Source: Flavobacterium sp. CF108
GTDB lineage: Bacteria > Bacteroidota > Bacteroidia > Flavobacteriales > Flavobacteriaceae
Assembly: GCF_900129795.1 (NCBI RefSeq)
Contig: NZ_FQWW01000003.1
Coordinates: forward strand, 124,001-188,000
Length of the DNA: 64,000 nt
Reading direction: 5' to 3'
The first letter of the stretch is position 1. Each line of letters begins with the position of its first letter. The translations under genes and the position numbers were made by a program. Below the pieces are notes generated by a model, which was not told the DNA's origin, ran no database searches, and was given only the letters and a program-made list of their open reading frames with translations. This document shows, piece after piece, positions 34,533 to 43,423 of this stretch.

Positions 34533-35843
34533 TTAAGCAGGTTCTCCGTATAAATCAAATTCTGTTGCTTCAATTATCTTGATATTAACAAATTCGCCTG
34601 TTTTTACGTAATGTTTAGACGCATCTATTAAGACTTCATTATCAACATCCGGGCTGTCAAACTCAGTTCTGCCCACAAAATGAGCGCCTTCTTTTCTGTC
34701 AATAATACATCTAAAAACCTGTCCAACTTTCTCTTGGTTCAAATCCCATGAAATTTGCGATTGTAATTCCATTATTTCATTAGCTCTTGCTTGTTTTACA
34801 TCATCCGGAACATTATCCTCTAATAAATAAGCATGTGTGTTTTCTTCATGAGAATAAGCAAAACAACCCATTCTATCAAACTTCATTTCCTGAACAAAAT
34901 CTTTTAAGATTTCGAAATCTTCCTGCGTTTCACCAGGATATCCAACAATTAAAGTTGTTCTAATTGCCATTCCGGGAACAGCAGCACGGAAATCTTTTAA
35001 TAATTGTGTTGTTTTAGCCTGAGTTGTACCACGACGCATTGATTTTAAAATAGAATCTGAAATATGCTGCAACGGAATATCAATATAATTACAAATCTTA
35101 GGTTCACGCTTCATTAATTCCAAAACATCCATTGGAAAACCAGTAGGATAAGCATAATGCAGACGAATCCACTCAATTCCTTCAACAGCTGCCAATGCTT
35201 CTAAAAGTTCTGCAAGATTTCTCTTTTTATAAAGATCTAAACCGTAATACGTTAAATCCTGAGCAATCAGTATTAATTCTTTAACGCCGTTTTTAGCTAA
35301 ACCTTGTGCTTCCTTAACTAATTTTTCAATTGGCTGCGAAACGTGAGAACCGCGCATTAACGGAATTGCACAAAAACTGCAAGGTCTGTCACAGCCTTCG
35401 GCAATTTTTAAGTAAGCATAATTTTTAGGAGTAGTCGTTAATCTTTCTCCTAATAATTCATGTTTATAATCAGCTCCTAAAGCTTTCAATAATTGAGGTA
35501 ATTCAGTAGTACCAAAATATTGATCAACATTTGGAATTTCTTTTTCTAAATCAGGTCTGTAGCGTTCAGATAAACATCCGGTTACGAAAACTTTATCAAC
35601 TAATCCTTTGTCTTTTTTGTCTGCATATTCCAAAATCATGTTTACTGATTCTGCTTTTGCATTATCAATAAAGCCACAAGTGTTTATTACAATAATGTTT
35701 CCTTCATCCTTAGTTGCCTCATGAGTAACTTCTTTTCCGTTTGCACGAAGCTGACCCATAAGTACTTCACTATCATATACATTTTTTGAACACCCAAGAG
35801 TGATTACGTTAATTTTGTTCTTTTTTAAAGACTTGGTTCTCAT
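34533..35843 (-). CDS. rimO: Ribosomal protein S12 methylthiotransferase
   Basis: 436 residues with the full methylthiotransferase layout: N-terminal UPF0004 domain with cysteines C18, C56 and C90, radical SAM domain with C151, C155 and C158 in CDRPCSFC, and a C-terminal TRAM domain (about 365-432). The LGCSKNVYDSEVLMGQL start and CAIPLMRGSHVSQP block identify RimO, which methylthiolates an aspartate of ribosomal protein S12, rather than the tRNA enzyme MiaB. A minus-strand TAATTTTG box at 35863-35870 may be its promoter. Confidence 0.95.
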   Translation of the reverse strand: MRTKSLKKNKINVITLGCSKNVYDSEVLMGQLRANGKEVTHEATKDEGNIIVINTCGFIDNAKAESVNMILEYADKKDKGLVDKVFVTGCLSERYRPDLEKEIPNVDQYFGTTELPQLLKALGADYKHELLGERLTTTPKNYAYLKIAEGCDRPCSFCAIPLMRGSHVSQPIEKLVKEAQGLAKNGVKELILIAQDLTYYGLDLYKKRNLAELLEALAAVEGIEWIRLHYAYPTGFPMDVLELMKREPKICNYIDIPLQHISDSILKSMRRGTTQAKTTQLLKDFRAAVPGMAIRTTLIVGYPGETQEDFEILKDFVQEMKFDRMGCFAYSHEENTHAYLLEDNVPDDVKQARANEIMELQSQISWDLNQEKVGQVFRCIIDRKEGAHFVGRTEFDSPDVDNEVLIDASKHYVKTGEFVNIKIIEATEFDLYGEPA

Positions 35844-35955
35844 ACTTTTATAAATTGGAGTGCAAAATTACACTTTTTTATTCAAACACCGCTTGTTTCG
35901 GTTTCTTTTAGGTGTTTTTTGTGAAGAGCTTCTTGATATTTTGTGTCAAAAAAAA

Positions 35956-35979
35956 TCCGCCAAGTAAAAACCTGACGGA
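35956..35979 (-). terminator. Terminator of the FadL-like gene
   Basis: On the minus strand TCCGTCAG pairs with TTGGCGGA (two G-T pairs) around an 8-nt loop and is followed by T8. The wobble pairs only form in minus-strand RNA, so it is directional. Confidence 0.7.
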
Positions 35980-36006
35980 AATTTCCATTCATCTATTTAT
36001 TCTTAA

Positions 36007-37536
36007 TTACAATTCAAATAATAAAGTCAAAGAAACATTATTCAGAGTTGAGGTAATGTTTGCTCCGTCAGTAAATCCTTTAGAAAAGAATCCTTGGTTA
36101 GATTTTCTTTCTGCATAAGCATAAGCTAAGTCTAATTTGGTTGCTCCGAAGTTATACCCTAAACCAGCAGAAAAACTGTTTAAGTCTCCAACTGTTGTTC
36201 CGTTTTTATAAGGACTTCCTTCAAAACGATATCCTCCTCTAAGGCTTAATTGTTTTATTTTAAATTCAGCTCCAACTCTTAATTCTCCATTAGTGGTTAA
36301 TTGATTGCTTGTTTCAGCATTTAAATCTCTAAAATCGGGATCATTTGTTGGTTTAAATTTTGCATTACTGTAATCTTTAATGGAGTAGTCTACACTAATT
36401 AAACCTGATTTGCCAAATATATAGGCTCCGCTGAAAGTAAATTTTCCAGGAGTTTGTAAAGTATAAGGCTCGTAAACGTTTATAATATTTGGATTTACAT
36501 CATAAAAATTCTGTACCCCACCTGTAGCTTCTGTAGTTGTATAAACGCTTTGAGAAACTTCGTCGTATAATTCATACCAAGTATTTGATTCGTATGCTAA
36601 TCCAAGTCTAAAAGCTTCAGTAACTTTAGCGATTGCTCCTAGTTGAAAAGAGAATCCGTTACCATAAGTATATAAATCATTATTAAATGTTACATCAGAA
36701 ATAGTTGGTGTTCCAGTAAGTGGAGCGTTGTTAAACTCATAAAAACTACTTGATCTCCTGTAATCTGTTACGTGTACATTTAAGTTTGCTCCCAGATAAA
36801 TGCGATCATTATATGATGTTGCAATGTTAAAACTTACTTTGCTGTTGTAACCTCTTTCGTAAATATTGTTTTCCTGATAATAACTTTCTCCAGTTGGTAC
36901 ATTAGAGGTGTATTTTGTGTTGCTGTCATTATTAGCGACTGGATTTATCAAAAAGCCTTCATAGCCAAAATAAGCTTGTTGTTGCTTGTAAGTTTGATCC
37001 GCATAATCTATGTTTCTTATTGCTCCTAACTCAACACCATTATTTTTTAAAGGATCTCCATTAGCATAAGCTAGGAAATAGTTAGCTACAGAATTGTTAG
37101 GATTTCTTCCTGCAGAGAAAGTATTGCTGTTGAAGTTATTAGTGTTCTCGTAGCTGGCTCCAATTGCTATTTTATTCCACCCTTTATTGTTAGGATTTCG
37201 GTCTTTGAAAACAAAAACTCCGCCAGCCTGATTTAGGATGAAAGAATTGTCTTTGTCCTGGGTTTCACCATCGTTAAAATATTTTGAACCATTATTAATG
37301 TTTTGATTGCTTAAAGTGATTCCAACTTGATTATTGTTGAAAATAGCAGATCCCGCCGGATTTACGGTTGTGGCAGATAAATCACCTCCTACGGCTCCAA
37401 AAGCACCACTCATTGCTCTAAATCTTGCAGTTCCGGTTATGTTATCTTGTGAATATCGTAAGGCATCAGAAACATCCTGAGAATGTGAGACGCTGACAGT
37501 TAGTCCTGTAATTAAAAGGAATAATATTTTTTTCAT
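36007..37536 (-). CDS. FadL/OMPP1-like outer-membrane transport protein
   Basis: 509 residues: signal peptide (about 1-19), then SDALRYSQDNITGTARFRAM and GAFGAVGGDLSATTVNPAGSA-type N-terminal blocks of the OMPP1/FadL/TodX barrel family, followed by many beta strands and a C-terminal aromatic-ending strand (LLFEL). Family members move hydrophobic compounds across the outer membrane; flavobacterial copies are often called hemin receptor without proof. It may share transcription with the lipoprotein gene 50 bp upstream. Confidence 0.85.
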   Translation of the reverse strand: MKKILFLLITGLTVSVSHSQDVSDALRYSQDNITGTARFRAMSGAFGAVGGDLSATTVNPAGSAIFNNNQVGITLSNQNINNGSKYFNDGETQDKDNSFILNQAGGVFVFKDRNPNNKGWNKIAIGASYENTNNFNSNTFSAGRNPNNSVANYFLAYANGDPLKNNGVELGAIRNIDYADQTYKQQQAYFGYEGFLINPVANNDSNTKYTSNVPTGESYYQENNIYERGYNSKVSFNIATSYNDRIYLGANLNVHVTDYRRSSSFYEFNNAPLTGTPTISDVTFNNDLYTYGNGFSFQLGAIAKVTEAFRLGLAYESNTWYELYDEVSQSVYTTTEATGGVQNFYDVNPNIINVYEPYTLQTPGKFTFSGAYIFGKSGLISVDYSIKDYSNAKFKPTNDPDFRDLNAETSNQLTTNGELRVGAEFKIKQLSLRGGYRFEGSPYKNGTTVGDLNSFSAGLGYNFGATKLDLAYAYAERKSNQGFFSKGFTDGANITSTLNNVSLTLLFEL

Positions 37537-37586
37537 TTGGGTAGATTTTTAAATATATAAACTAGATGTGGAAAAGAAGGAAAATG

Positions 37587-38588
37587 TTACCTTCTTCCAC
37601 CTCCGCCTCCGCCGTATGATCTTCCACCGCCGCCACCGCCGCCGCCAGATGATCTCATGCTTCCGCCTCCTCCGCTGTTCATTGAGCGTGAAGGGCTAGG
37701 AGAGTAGGTTCTTGAAGAACTGCCATTGTTGCCATTGCTGTAGCTTCTTGTATTAGTAGTAGTGTTTGATCTTCTGTTAGAATAATCGTAGCTGTTACTT
37801 TGACCTTGAGAATAACTTCTTCTGTTTGTAAATGTTGGACTGCCAGAATTATAAGTTCTACCGTTTACAGCAGAGCTTCTTCTGTAATCAGAATAACCAT
37901 TTGATCTGTTAGTGTAGTTTCTGTTTGTAGTATAGCTTCCTCTGTTAGAGTAGTTTCTGCTGTTTGCAAAATTTCTATTTGTAGCATAACTTCTGTTTGA
38001 AGCGTAGTTTCTGCCTCCGTAGTAAGCTGCAGATCCTCTTCTTCCGTAGCTGTAAGCGTAGTTACCGTAGTAACCGCCTCCCCAGTATCCAGGATAACCC
38101 CATCCAGGTCCCCAATACCCAGGGTATCCCCAAGCGTATCCGGGATATCCCCAGCCGCCGCCCCAATAACCGCCATATCCCCATCCGTATCCGTAGTAAG
38201 GGTATCCCCATCCGAATCCGAATGACCATGTTGGGTCGGAATAAACGTTTACTGAAACATCTGAATTACTGCTTCCCCAAGCCGGGTAAGAAGCTACAGC
38301 AGCAGTTTGTGTGCTGTCGCTTTCTGCATAATTACCATAATTGTCTACATCTGTAAAAATTTCAGTAGGCTGGTTATCATCTTGCAGTGATTTGAAGTAG
38401 TCTTTATATTGATTGTTTGCGTTTGTGGTATTTGTTTGAGCATATCTGTTGGTAGAATTACCATATACTCCATCATTGTCATTATATGAAGTGTTTTGGT
38501 AAGAACCACAGGATACTGCTAGAAAACTCAGTAATCCAATTAAGTAAAAAGAACTTGAGTTTTGGCGGAGAGTAATATAAGTTTTCAT
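37587..38588 (-). CDS. Gly/Trp/Tyr-rich low-complexity lipoprotein
   Basis: 333 residues with lipobox AVSC (C27). Residues about 120-180 are a Gly-Trp-Tyr-Pro repeat region (WGYPGYWG-type units), about 190-260 an Asn-Arg-Ser-Tyr repeat region (RNYxNR units) and the last 30 residues an almost pure glycine tail. I recognise no enzyme domain. Such proteins are typical of surface lipoproteins of flavobacteria placed next to proS. Function unknown; the composition suggests a surface adhesin or matrix component (inference). Confidence 0.75.
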   Translation of the reverse strand: MKTYITLRQNSSSFYLIGLLSFLAVSCGSYQNTSYNDNDGVYGNSTNRYAQTNTTNANNQYKDYFKSLQDDNQPTEIFTDVDNYGNYAESDSTQTAAVASYPAWGSSNSDVSVNVYSDPTWSFGFGWGYPYYGYGWGYGGYWGGGWGYPGYAWGYPGYWGPGWGYPGYWGGGYYGNYAYSYGRRGSAAYYGGRNYASNRSYATNRNFANSRNYSNRGSYTTNRNYTNRSNGYSDYRRSSAVNGRTYNSGSPTFTNRRSYSQGQSNSYDYSNRRSNTTTNTRSYSNGNNGSSSRTYSPSPSRSMNSGGGGSMRSSGGGGGGGGRSYGGGGGGRR

Positions 38589-38605
38589 ATCTGTGGTGTT
38601 TTTTA

Positions 38606-38636
38606 TTGTTGCACATTACAAAAATAGTTAGTTTTG
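38606..38636 (+). promoter_or_regulatory. Promoter of proS
   Basis: TTG at 38606-38608, 20 bp spacer, TAGTTTTG at 38629-38636: a full -33/-7 match with a start near 38643. A minus-strand TATTTTTG box overlaps at 38619-38626 and may serve the divergent lipoprotein gene. Confidence 0.6.
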
Positions 38637-38689
38637 TCAAACTATTTAGTTAAAATTATTAAAACAAAATTTGTGCCAAACTATATAAT

Positions 38690-40168
38690 ATGAGTAAGAA
38701 CCTTACTACGCGATCAGAAGATTATTCTAAATGGTATAATGAGCTGGTTGTCAAAGCAGATTTAGCTGAAAATTCAGGAGTTAGAGGGTGTATGGTAATC
38801 AAACCGTACGGATATGCAATTTGGGAAAAAATGCAGGCAGAGTTAGATAGAATGTTTAAAGAAACAGGACATCAAAATGCTTATTTCCCTTTATTTGTCC
38901 CTAAAAGCATGTTTGAAGCTGAGGAGAAGAATGCAGAAGGATTTGCAAAAGAGTGTGCTGTTGTAACACATTATAGATTAAAGAATGATCCGGATAAGCC
39001 AGGGAAATTAATAGTTGACCCTAATGCAAAATTAGAAGAAGAACTTATTGTTCGTCCTACGAGTGAAGCAATTATCTGGTCTACATATAAAGGATGGGTT
39101 CAGTCTTACAGAGATTTACCTTTACTAATTAATCAATGGGCAAATGTTGTACGTTGGGAAATGCGTACGCGTTTGTTTTTAAGAACTGCTGAATTTTTAT
39201 GGCAGGAAGGGCATACGGCTCATGCCACAAAAGCAGAAGCGATTGAAGAATCTGAAAAAATGATGAACGTATATGCTGATTTTGCTGAAAACTTCATGGC
39301 GATTCCAGTAATAAAAGGTTTTAAAACTGAAACGGAACGTTTTGCCGGAGCAGATGAAACGTATTGTATCGAAGCTTTAATGCAGGATGGAAAAGCATTA
39401 CAGGCTGGAACTTCTCACTTTTTAGGTCAGAACTTTGCAAAAGCCTTTGATGTGAAATTTGCTAATTCAGAAGGAAAACAAGAATACGTTTGGGGAACTT
39501 CTTGGGGGGTTTCTACTCGTTTGATGGGGGCTTTAGTAATGACACATTCAGATGATCAGGGATTGGTGCTTCCTCCAAACTTAGCTCCAATACAAGTTGT
39601 AATTGTTCCGATTCATAAAACAGATGAGCAGCTGGCTGAAATTACGGCAGCGGTTAACGAATTAACTGCTAAATTGAGAAAACTTAAGATTTCGGTTAAA
39701 TATGATGACAGAACGACGCAAAAACCAGGATTCAAATTTGCTGAATGGGAATTAAAAGGTGTTCCTGTTAGAATTGCTGTTGGGCCAAAAGATCTAGAAA
39801 ACGGAACTTTTGAGGTTGCAAGACGTGATACTTTGACAAAAGAAGTTGTTTCTGGAGACGGAATCGTAAATTATATTAATGACTTGTTAGAGCAAATTCA
39901 AACAGATTTATTTAACAAAGCATTAGACTATCGTAATACACATATTACAGAAGTGAATAGTTTTGAGGAATTTAAAGAAATTTTAGAAGGAAAAGGCGGC
40001 TTCGTATCTGCTCATTGGGATGGAACTGCAGCAACTGAAGAAAAAATAAAAGACTTGACAAAAGCAACGATTCGATGCATCCCTTTAGATGCTGTTGAAG
40101 AGGCGGGAACCTGTGTCTTTACTGGGAATCCTTCTTCAAAAAGAGTGCTTTTTGCTAAGGCGTATTAA
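38690..40168 (+). CDS. proS: Prolyl-tRNA synthetase, archaeal/eukaryal type
   Basis: 492 residues, close to the usual length of the ProS3 type that lacks the bacterial editing insertion. Class II motifs are visible: motif 2 region [23 protein letters not shown] and motif 3 region [22 protein letters not shown]. The anticodon-binding domain follows ([12 protein letters not shown]) and the protein ends with the C-terminal zinc-type domain and terminal tyrosine (FAKAY) typical of this type. It charges tRNA-Pro in the cytoplasm. Confidence 0.96.
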   Translation: MSKNLTTRSEDYSKWYNELVVKADLAENSGVRGCMVIKPYGYAIWEKMQAELDRMFKETGHQNAYFPLFVPKSMFEAEEKNAEGFAKECAVVTHYRLKNDPDKPGKLIVDPNAKLEEELIVRPTSEAIIWSTYKGWVQSYRDLPLLINQWANVVRWEMRTRLFLRTAEFLWQEGHTAHATKAEAIEESEKMMNVYADFAENFMAIPVIKGFKTETERFAGADETYCIEALMQDGKALQAGTSHFLGQNFAKAFDVKFANSEGKQEYVWGTSWGVSTRLMGALVMTHSDDQGLVLPPNLAPIQVVIVPIHKTDEQLAEITAAVNELTAKLRKLKISVKYDDRTTQKPGFKFAEWELKGVPVRIAVGPKDLENGTFEVARRDTLTKEVVSGDGIVNYINDLLEQIQTDLFNKALDYRNTHITEVNSFEEFKEILEGKGGFVSAHWDGTAATEEKIKDLTKATIRCIPLDAVEEAGTCVFTGNPSSKRVLFAKAY

Positions 40169-40196
40169 AAATTTTTATTTTTTTTTGCATCAGGTA

Positions 40197-40226
40197 TTGT
40201 ACATCTTAAAAATAGTTGTATTTTTG
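40197..40226 (+). promoter_or_regulatory. Promoter of the tRNA-Glu cluster
   Basis: TTG at 40197-40199, a 19-bp spacer and TATTTTTG at 40219-40226 give a complete -33/-7 match; transcription would start near 40233, 14 nt before the first tRNA. Confidence 0.75.
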
Positions 40227-40246
40227 CATCCGCATTAGAGAAACAC

Positions 40247-40318
40247 GGTCCGTTCGTCTATCGGTTAGGACGCCAGGTTTTCATCCTGGTAAGGGGGGTT
40301 CGATTCCCCCACGGACTA
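40247..40318 (+). tRNA. tRNA-Glu (UUC), copy 1
   Basis: 72 nt. Acceptor GGTCCGT pairs with ACGGACT, anticodon stem CCAGG/CCTGG encloses the loop TTTTCAT with anticodon TTC, and the T arm has GGTTCGATTCC. The CCA end is not encoded. Confidence 0.95.
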
Positions 40319-40358
40319 CTTTTTTTTCTGCAAATAAGTTATTATACTTGATGTTAAT

Positions 40359-40430
40359 GGTCCGTTCGTCTATCGGTTAGGACGCCAGGTTTTCATCCTG
40401 GTAAGGGGGGTTCGATTCCCCCACGGACTA
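40359..40430 (+). tRNA. tRNA-Glu (UUC), copy 2
   Basis: 72 nt, identical to copy 1 over its whole length; separated from it by a 40-nt T-rich spacer. Confidence 0.95.
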
Positions 40431-40474
40431 CAATTTCAATTTTATTTAAATTGAAGAAAACTTAGAATGAAACT

Positions 40475-40546
40475 GGTCTGTTCGTCTAGGGGTTAGGACT
40501 CCAGGCTTTCGTCCTGGTAACAGGGGTTCGATTCCCTTACAGACTA
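40475..40546 (+). tRNA. tRNA-Glu (UUC), diverged copy 3
   Basis: 72 nt. Acceptor GGTCTGT pairs with ACAGACT, anticodon loop CTTTCGT gives TTC again. D loop, anticodon loop flanks, variable region and T stem differ from copies 1 and 2, but all stems pair (T stem AGGGG with CCCTT has one G-T pair), so it looks functional. Confidence 0.9.
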
Positions 40547-40700
40547 CAAAATTAGTTGTAAATAAGTTTTGTAAAATAAAAATTGGTGTCTCGGTTTTTG
40601 TTTTATTAGTTAAAACCAAAGTGATTGTTTTGCAATTGTGGGAGGTTTTTCTTTTTTAACTAGTATTTATAATTATTATTACATCTAAAATTAAAAGAAA

Positions 40701-40952
40701 ATGGCAAATCATAAGTCAGCATTAAAAAGAATCAGAAGTAACGAAAAAAGAAGAGTTCTTAACAGATACCAGCATAAAACTACTCGTAATGCTATTAAAG
40801 CATTAAGAATAGCTACTGATAAAGCTGATGCAGCTGCAAAATTATCAACTGTAATCTCTATGATTGATAAATTAGCTAAAAAGAACATCATTCATGATAA
40901 TAAAGCTTCTAACTTGAAGTCTAAATTAACTAAGCATGTTGCTAAATTGTAA
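40701..40952 (+). CDS. rpsT: 30S ribosomal protein S20
   Basis: 83 residues, highly basic, with the S20 start MANHKSALKRIRSNEKRRVLN and C-terminal KKNIIHDNKASNLKSKLTKH-type helix. It binds 16S rRNA early in small-subunit assembly. It follows the tRNA-Glu cluster after 154 bp and is closed by a strong terminator; it could be read from the tRNA promoter or from its own. Confidence 0.96.
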   Translation: MANHKSALKRIRSNEKRRVLNRYQHKTTRNAIKALRIATDKADAAAKLSTVISMIDKLAKKNIIHDNKASNLKSKLTKHVAKL

Positions 40953-40980
40953 TTAATTACAATTTCCTAAATATACAAAA

Positions 40981-40999
40981 AGTCCTCTTTTAGAGGACT
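40981..40999 (+). terminator. Terminator of rpsT
   Basis: AGTCCTCT pairs with AGAGGACT around a 3-nt loop, with A-rich upstream and T8 downstream. Confidence 0.9.
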
Positions 41000-41034
41000 T
41001 TTTTTGTTTACACTTGTTTGAAAACTCCAATTTT

Positions 41035-41110
41035 TTGAAATTCCAAATTCCAATCTAGAGTTGGATTTTTTATATAGTAGATTTATTTTGTTTGGAATTT
41101 GGAATTTCAA
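41035..41110. repeat. Inverted repeat, GGAATTTGGAATTT family
   Basis: 18-nt arms TTGAAATTCCAAATTCCA (41035-41052) and exact reverse complement (41093-41110) separated by 40 bp. The same words recur as direct copies at about 45287-45319 after typA. Confidence 0.8.
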
Positions 41111-41128
41111 ATATTGGAATTTACCAAT

Positions 41129-41539
41129 CTATGTGATTTTCTTTTTAAGATATTCAAGCATTGCCTGAGTAATAGGTTTTGAAAGAAAATCTATTATAAT
41201 GGGATATTTTTTTGCTTTCGCTAAATCATCGGGATCAATTGTAGAAGATAATACAATGACTTTTGCGGTGTTGAATTCGGCATAATCAGCAGAAGTGAAA
41301 TGGTCTAAAAACTCCCAGCCTCCCATTACAGGCATATTTAAATCTAAAAAAATTAGTTCTGGTTTTTTGTTTACTTTATTCTTGTTGTTGGTATATTTTA
41401 AAGTATTAAAATGGTGTAATGCTTCTTCGCCATTTTGAGCAGTAATAATTTCATGCGAAAATGAAGATTTTGAAATTACTTTTTTGCATAACATCAACGT
41501 AATTGGGTCGTCGTCAATGCATAAAATTTGCTCAAGCAT
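41129..41539 (-). CDS. Single-domain response regulator (CheY-like)
   Basis: 136 residues consisting only of a receiver domain: acidic residues D9-D11, phospho-acceptor D66 in FLDLNMP, S99/T100 in LSST and K121 in LSKPI. There is no output domain, so it must act by protein contact or phosphotransfer. It starts 6 bp after the end of the PAS histidine kinase, which is its likely donor. A longer-than-usual loop (NNKNKVNKK, about 51-59) before strand 3 is typical of Bacteroidota Rcp1-like receivers. Confidence 0.9.
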   Translation of the reverse strand: MLEQILCIDDDPITLMLCKKVISKSSFSHEIITAQNGEEALHHFNTLKYTNNKNKVNKKPELIFLDLNMPVMGGWEFLDHFTSADYAEFNTAKVIVLSSTIDPDDLAKAKKYPIIIDFLSKPITQAMLEYLKKKIT

Positions 41540-41545
41540 AATGTA

Positions 41546-43255
41546 TTAATTTTTAAATGTTATAGTAAACGTGGTGCCTTTATTGACTTCACTATCAATA
41601 CTAATTGTTCCTCCCATAGTTTCTACCTGGGATTTTACAAGATACAAACCTAATCCTTTACTGTCAGGATAATTATGAAATCTTTGATAAAGTCCAAAAA
41701 CTTTATCACGATTTCTTTCCAGATCAATTCCAATTCCGTTGTCCTTAAAGGTTAAAATGGCGTGATGATCTATTTGATCTGCTGTAATTGATATTTTTAA
41801 TTTTCTGTTTTCAGATTTATATTTTATAGAATTGGTAAGCAGATTCAATAAAATGCTCTCAATATAAGCTTTATTGGTAATTAAAAGCGGAACTCTGTCA
41901 AATTTTAATTTGATAATAGGTTTGTGTAACTCAATTTGAAAAGACAGCTGGCTAAAAACATTTTCGAAAACTTCTTTTAAAGAAACCTCTTCTTTTTGCA
42001 TAGAAGGGTTGTCTTTTATGATAATCACTTTTACTAAATCATTGATGGTTTCATTTAATAAATGAGTTGATTTTGTAAAACCGGCCAAAATTTCTTCCAG
42101 TTCTTCATTTTCGATTGGGATATCTTCAATTAGATTTAAAAGTCCAATTAAATTAGATAATGGTGCACGAAGATTGTGCGATGTTATATAGGAGAATTGT
42201 TTTAAATCTTTATTGTTTTGTGTAAGTTCTCTAATAAGATGTTCTTTTTCTGTTTCCAGTTTCTTTTCGTCTGTGATATCTCTTTGAATAGAAATCCAGT
42301 GTGTGATTGCTCCTTCATTATTGAAAATAGGAATCATTGCAAAACGTACCCAATATTCTTCTTGAGTTTTAGTATACGTTATGGTTTCAATTACACATTC
42401 TTCTTCATCTTTTATAGCCCGCAAAAGTTTTTTTAATTCTTCCGAATCAGATTTTGGACCTTTGAATATATTGGTTGATTTCCCGATAATTTCATTTGAT
42501 TCATAACCGGACATTTGCGAAAATGCCGGATTCACGTAAACAATTTTTGGTATTTTTCGATCTTGTGAGTTGGCTTCGGTAATTAAAATAGAATCTTTAG
42601 ATTGCGTAATTACTGTTTCTAAAAGTTTTAATCGCTGTTCTTCTTCTTTTTGTTTAGTAATATCCTGAATAGCTCCAATCATTCTAATAGCTCTTCCGTT
42701 TTCATCTTTTAGTAAAAAACCACGGTCTAAAACATATTTATATGTTCCGTCGGCACATCTAAATCGGTATTGATCCTGCCATTTTTCTGTTTTTTGTTCG
42801 ATAAAAGAGTATAACTTGATCGACATTCGAATGCTGTCTTCAGGATGAATTTTATCAAACCACCACTTTGAAGTCTTTCCAACTTCTTCTGGATTATAGC
42901 CAAAAACGCTCTCAATTCCTTTGTTCCAATTTATGGTATCTTCCTGAATTTTCCAGTCCCAAATAGTGTCACTTGTCGCCTTTGCAACAATGTCATATTT
43001 TTCGTTTGATTCCTTAATTTCCTCGTTTGTACTTTTTAATTTCTGAAATACAGAAATATTTTTAGTCTCATTTGTCGAAAGTATGTATTTGAAAATGAAT
43101 GCGGTACTGATTATGAATAAAACATCTTTTGCAAAAAAGAAATAAGAGTATTTTGCTTCAAAAAAGTAGTCTATGAGTAAATTATGACAGACTATTGCCA
43201 TAATTAGCGATATGATAACGTAAACGAGAGTAATTTGGAGAGTTTTACTTTTCAT
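41546..43255 (-). CDS. Membrane-anchored PAS histidine kinase
   Basis: 569 residues: two membrane helices (about 8-28 and 38-58) with almost no periplasmic loop, a PAS domain with PAC motif (about 85-200), a second PAS/PAC (about 212-330), HisKA with H360 in YITSHNLRAPLSNL, and HATPase with LLTNSIKY, DNGIGID and SKGLGLYLVKSQ. The lack of a periplasmic sensor and the tandem PAS point to an internal or redox signal. It forms an operon with the CheY-like gene. A -7 box lies so close to the ATG that the mRNA may be nearly leaderless. Confidence 0.9.
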   Translation of the reverse strand: MKSKTLQITLVYVIISLIMAIVCHNLLIDYFFEAKYSYFFFAKDVLFIISTAFIFKYILSTNETKNISVFQKLKSTNEEIKESNEKYDIVAKATSDTIWDWKIQEDTINWNKGIESVFGYNPEEVGKTSKWWFDKIHPEDSIRMSIKLYSFIEQKTEKWQDQYRFRCADGTYKYVLDRGFLLKDENGRAIRMIGAIQDITKQKEEEQRLKLLETVITQSKDSILITEANSQDRKIPKIVYVNPAFSQMSGYESNEIIGKSTNIFKGPKSDSEELKKLLRAIKDEEECVIETITYTKTQEEYWVRFAMIPIFNNEGAITHWISIQRDITDEKKLETEKEHLIRELTQNNKDLKQFSYITSHNLRAPLSNLIGLLNLIEDIPIENEELEEILAGFTKSTHLLNETINDLVKVIIIKDNPSMQKEEVSLKEVFENVFSQLSFQIELHKPIIKLKFDRVPLLITNKAYIESILLNLLTNSIKYKSENRKLKISITADQIDHHAILTFKDNGIGIDLERNRDKVFGLYQRFHNYPDSKGLGLYLVKSQVETMGGTISIDSEVNKGTTFTITFKN

Positions 43256-43259
43256 TACT

Positions 43260-43291
43260 CAAATATAGTTAAATTAACTATAATTAAACAA
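43260..43291 (-). promoter_or_regulatory. Promoter of the PAS kinase operon
   Basis: On the minus strand TTG (43291-43289), a 21-bp spacer and TATATTTG (43267-43260) fit the -33/-7 pattern. The predicted start, near 43253, falls on the annotated ATG. Confidence 0.5.
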
Positions 43292-43396
43292 TAAGTAAAG
43301 TTCATTTTGAGGTTCAAATTAACACTAGATTAATGAACTAATTACTTGTATATACGCAAACTATCGCAGAAACGTTTTTTTTATCAAAATAAAGTG

Positions 43397-43404
43397 TACT
43401 TTTG
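43397..43404 (+). promoter_or_regulatory. -7 box of typA
   Basis: TACTTTTG fits TAnnTTTG and predicts a start near 43411, 13 nt before the ATG. No -33 TTG at the usual distance. Confidence 0.5.
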
Positions 43405-43423
43405 CACCCATTAAAAATCACAA

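Noticed and set aside
34533..35843. tRNA methylthiotransferase MiaB
   Set aside because: The LGCSKNVYDSE opening and CAIPLMRG block are those of RimO, not MiaB.
36007..37536. Hemin receptor function for the FadL-like protein
   Set aside because: The sequence supports only the OMPP1/FadL barrel family; no TonB-dependent plug or haem-binding motif is present.
37865..38356. Open frames of 103 and 119 residues overlapping the glycine-rich lipoprotein gene
   Set aside because: They follow from the repeat bias of the real gene; Thr/Glu or Arg/Ile repeats without any domain.
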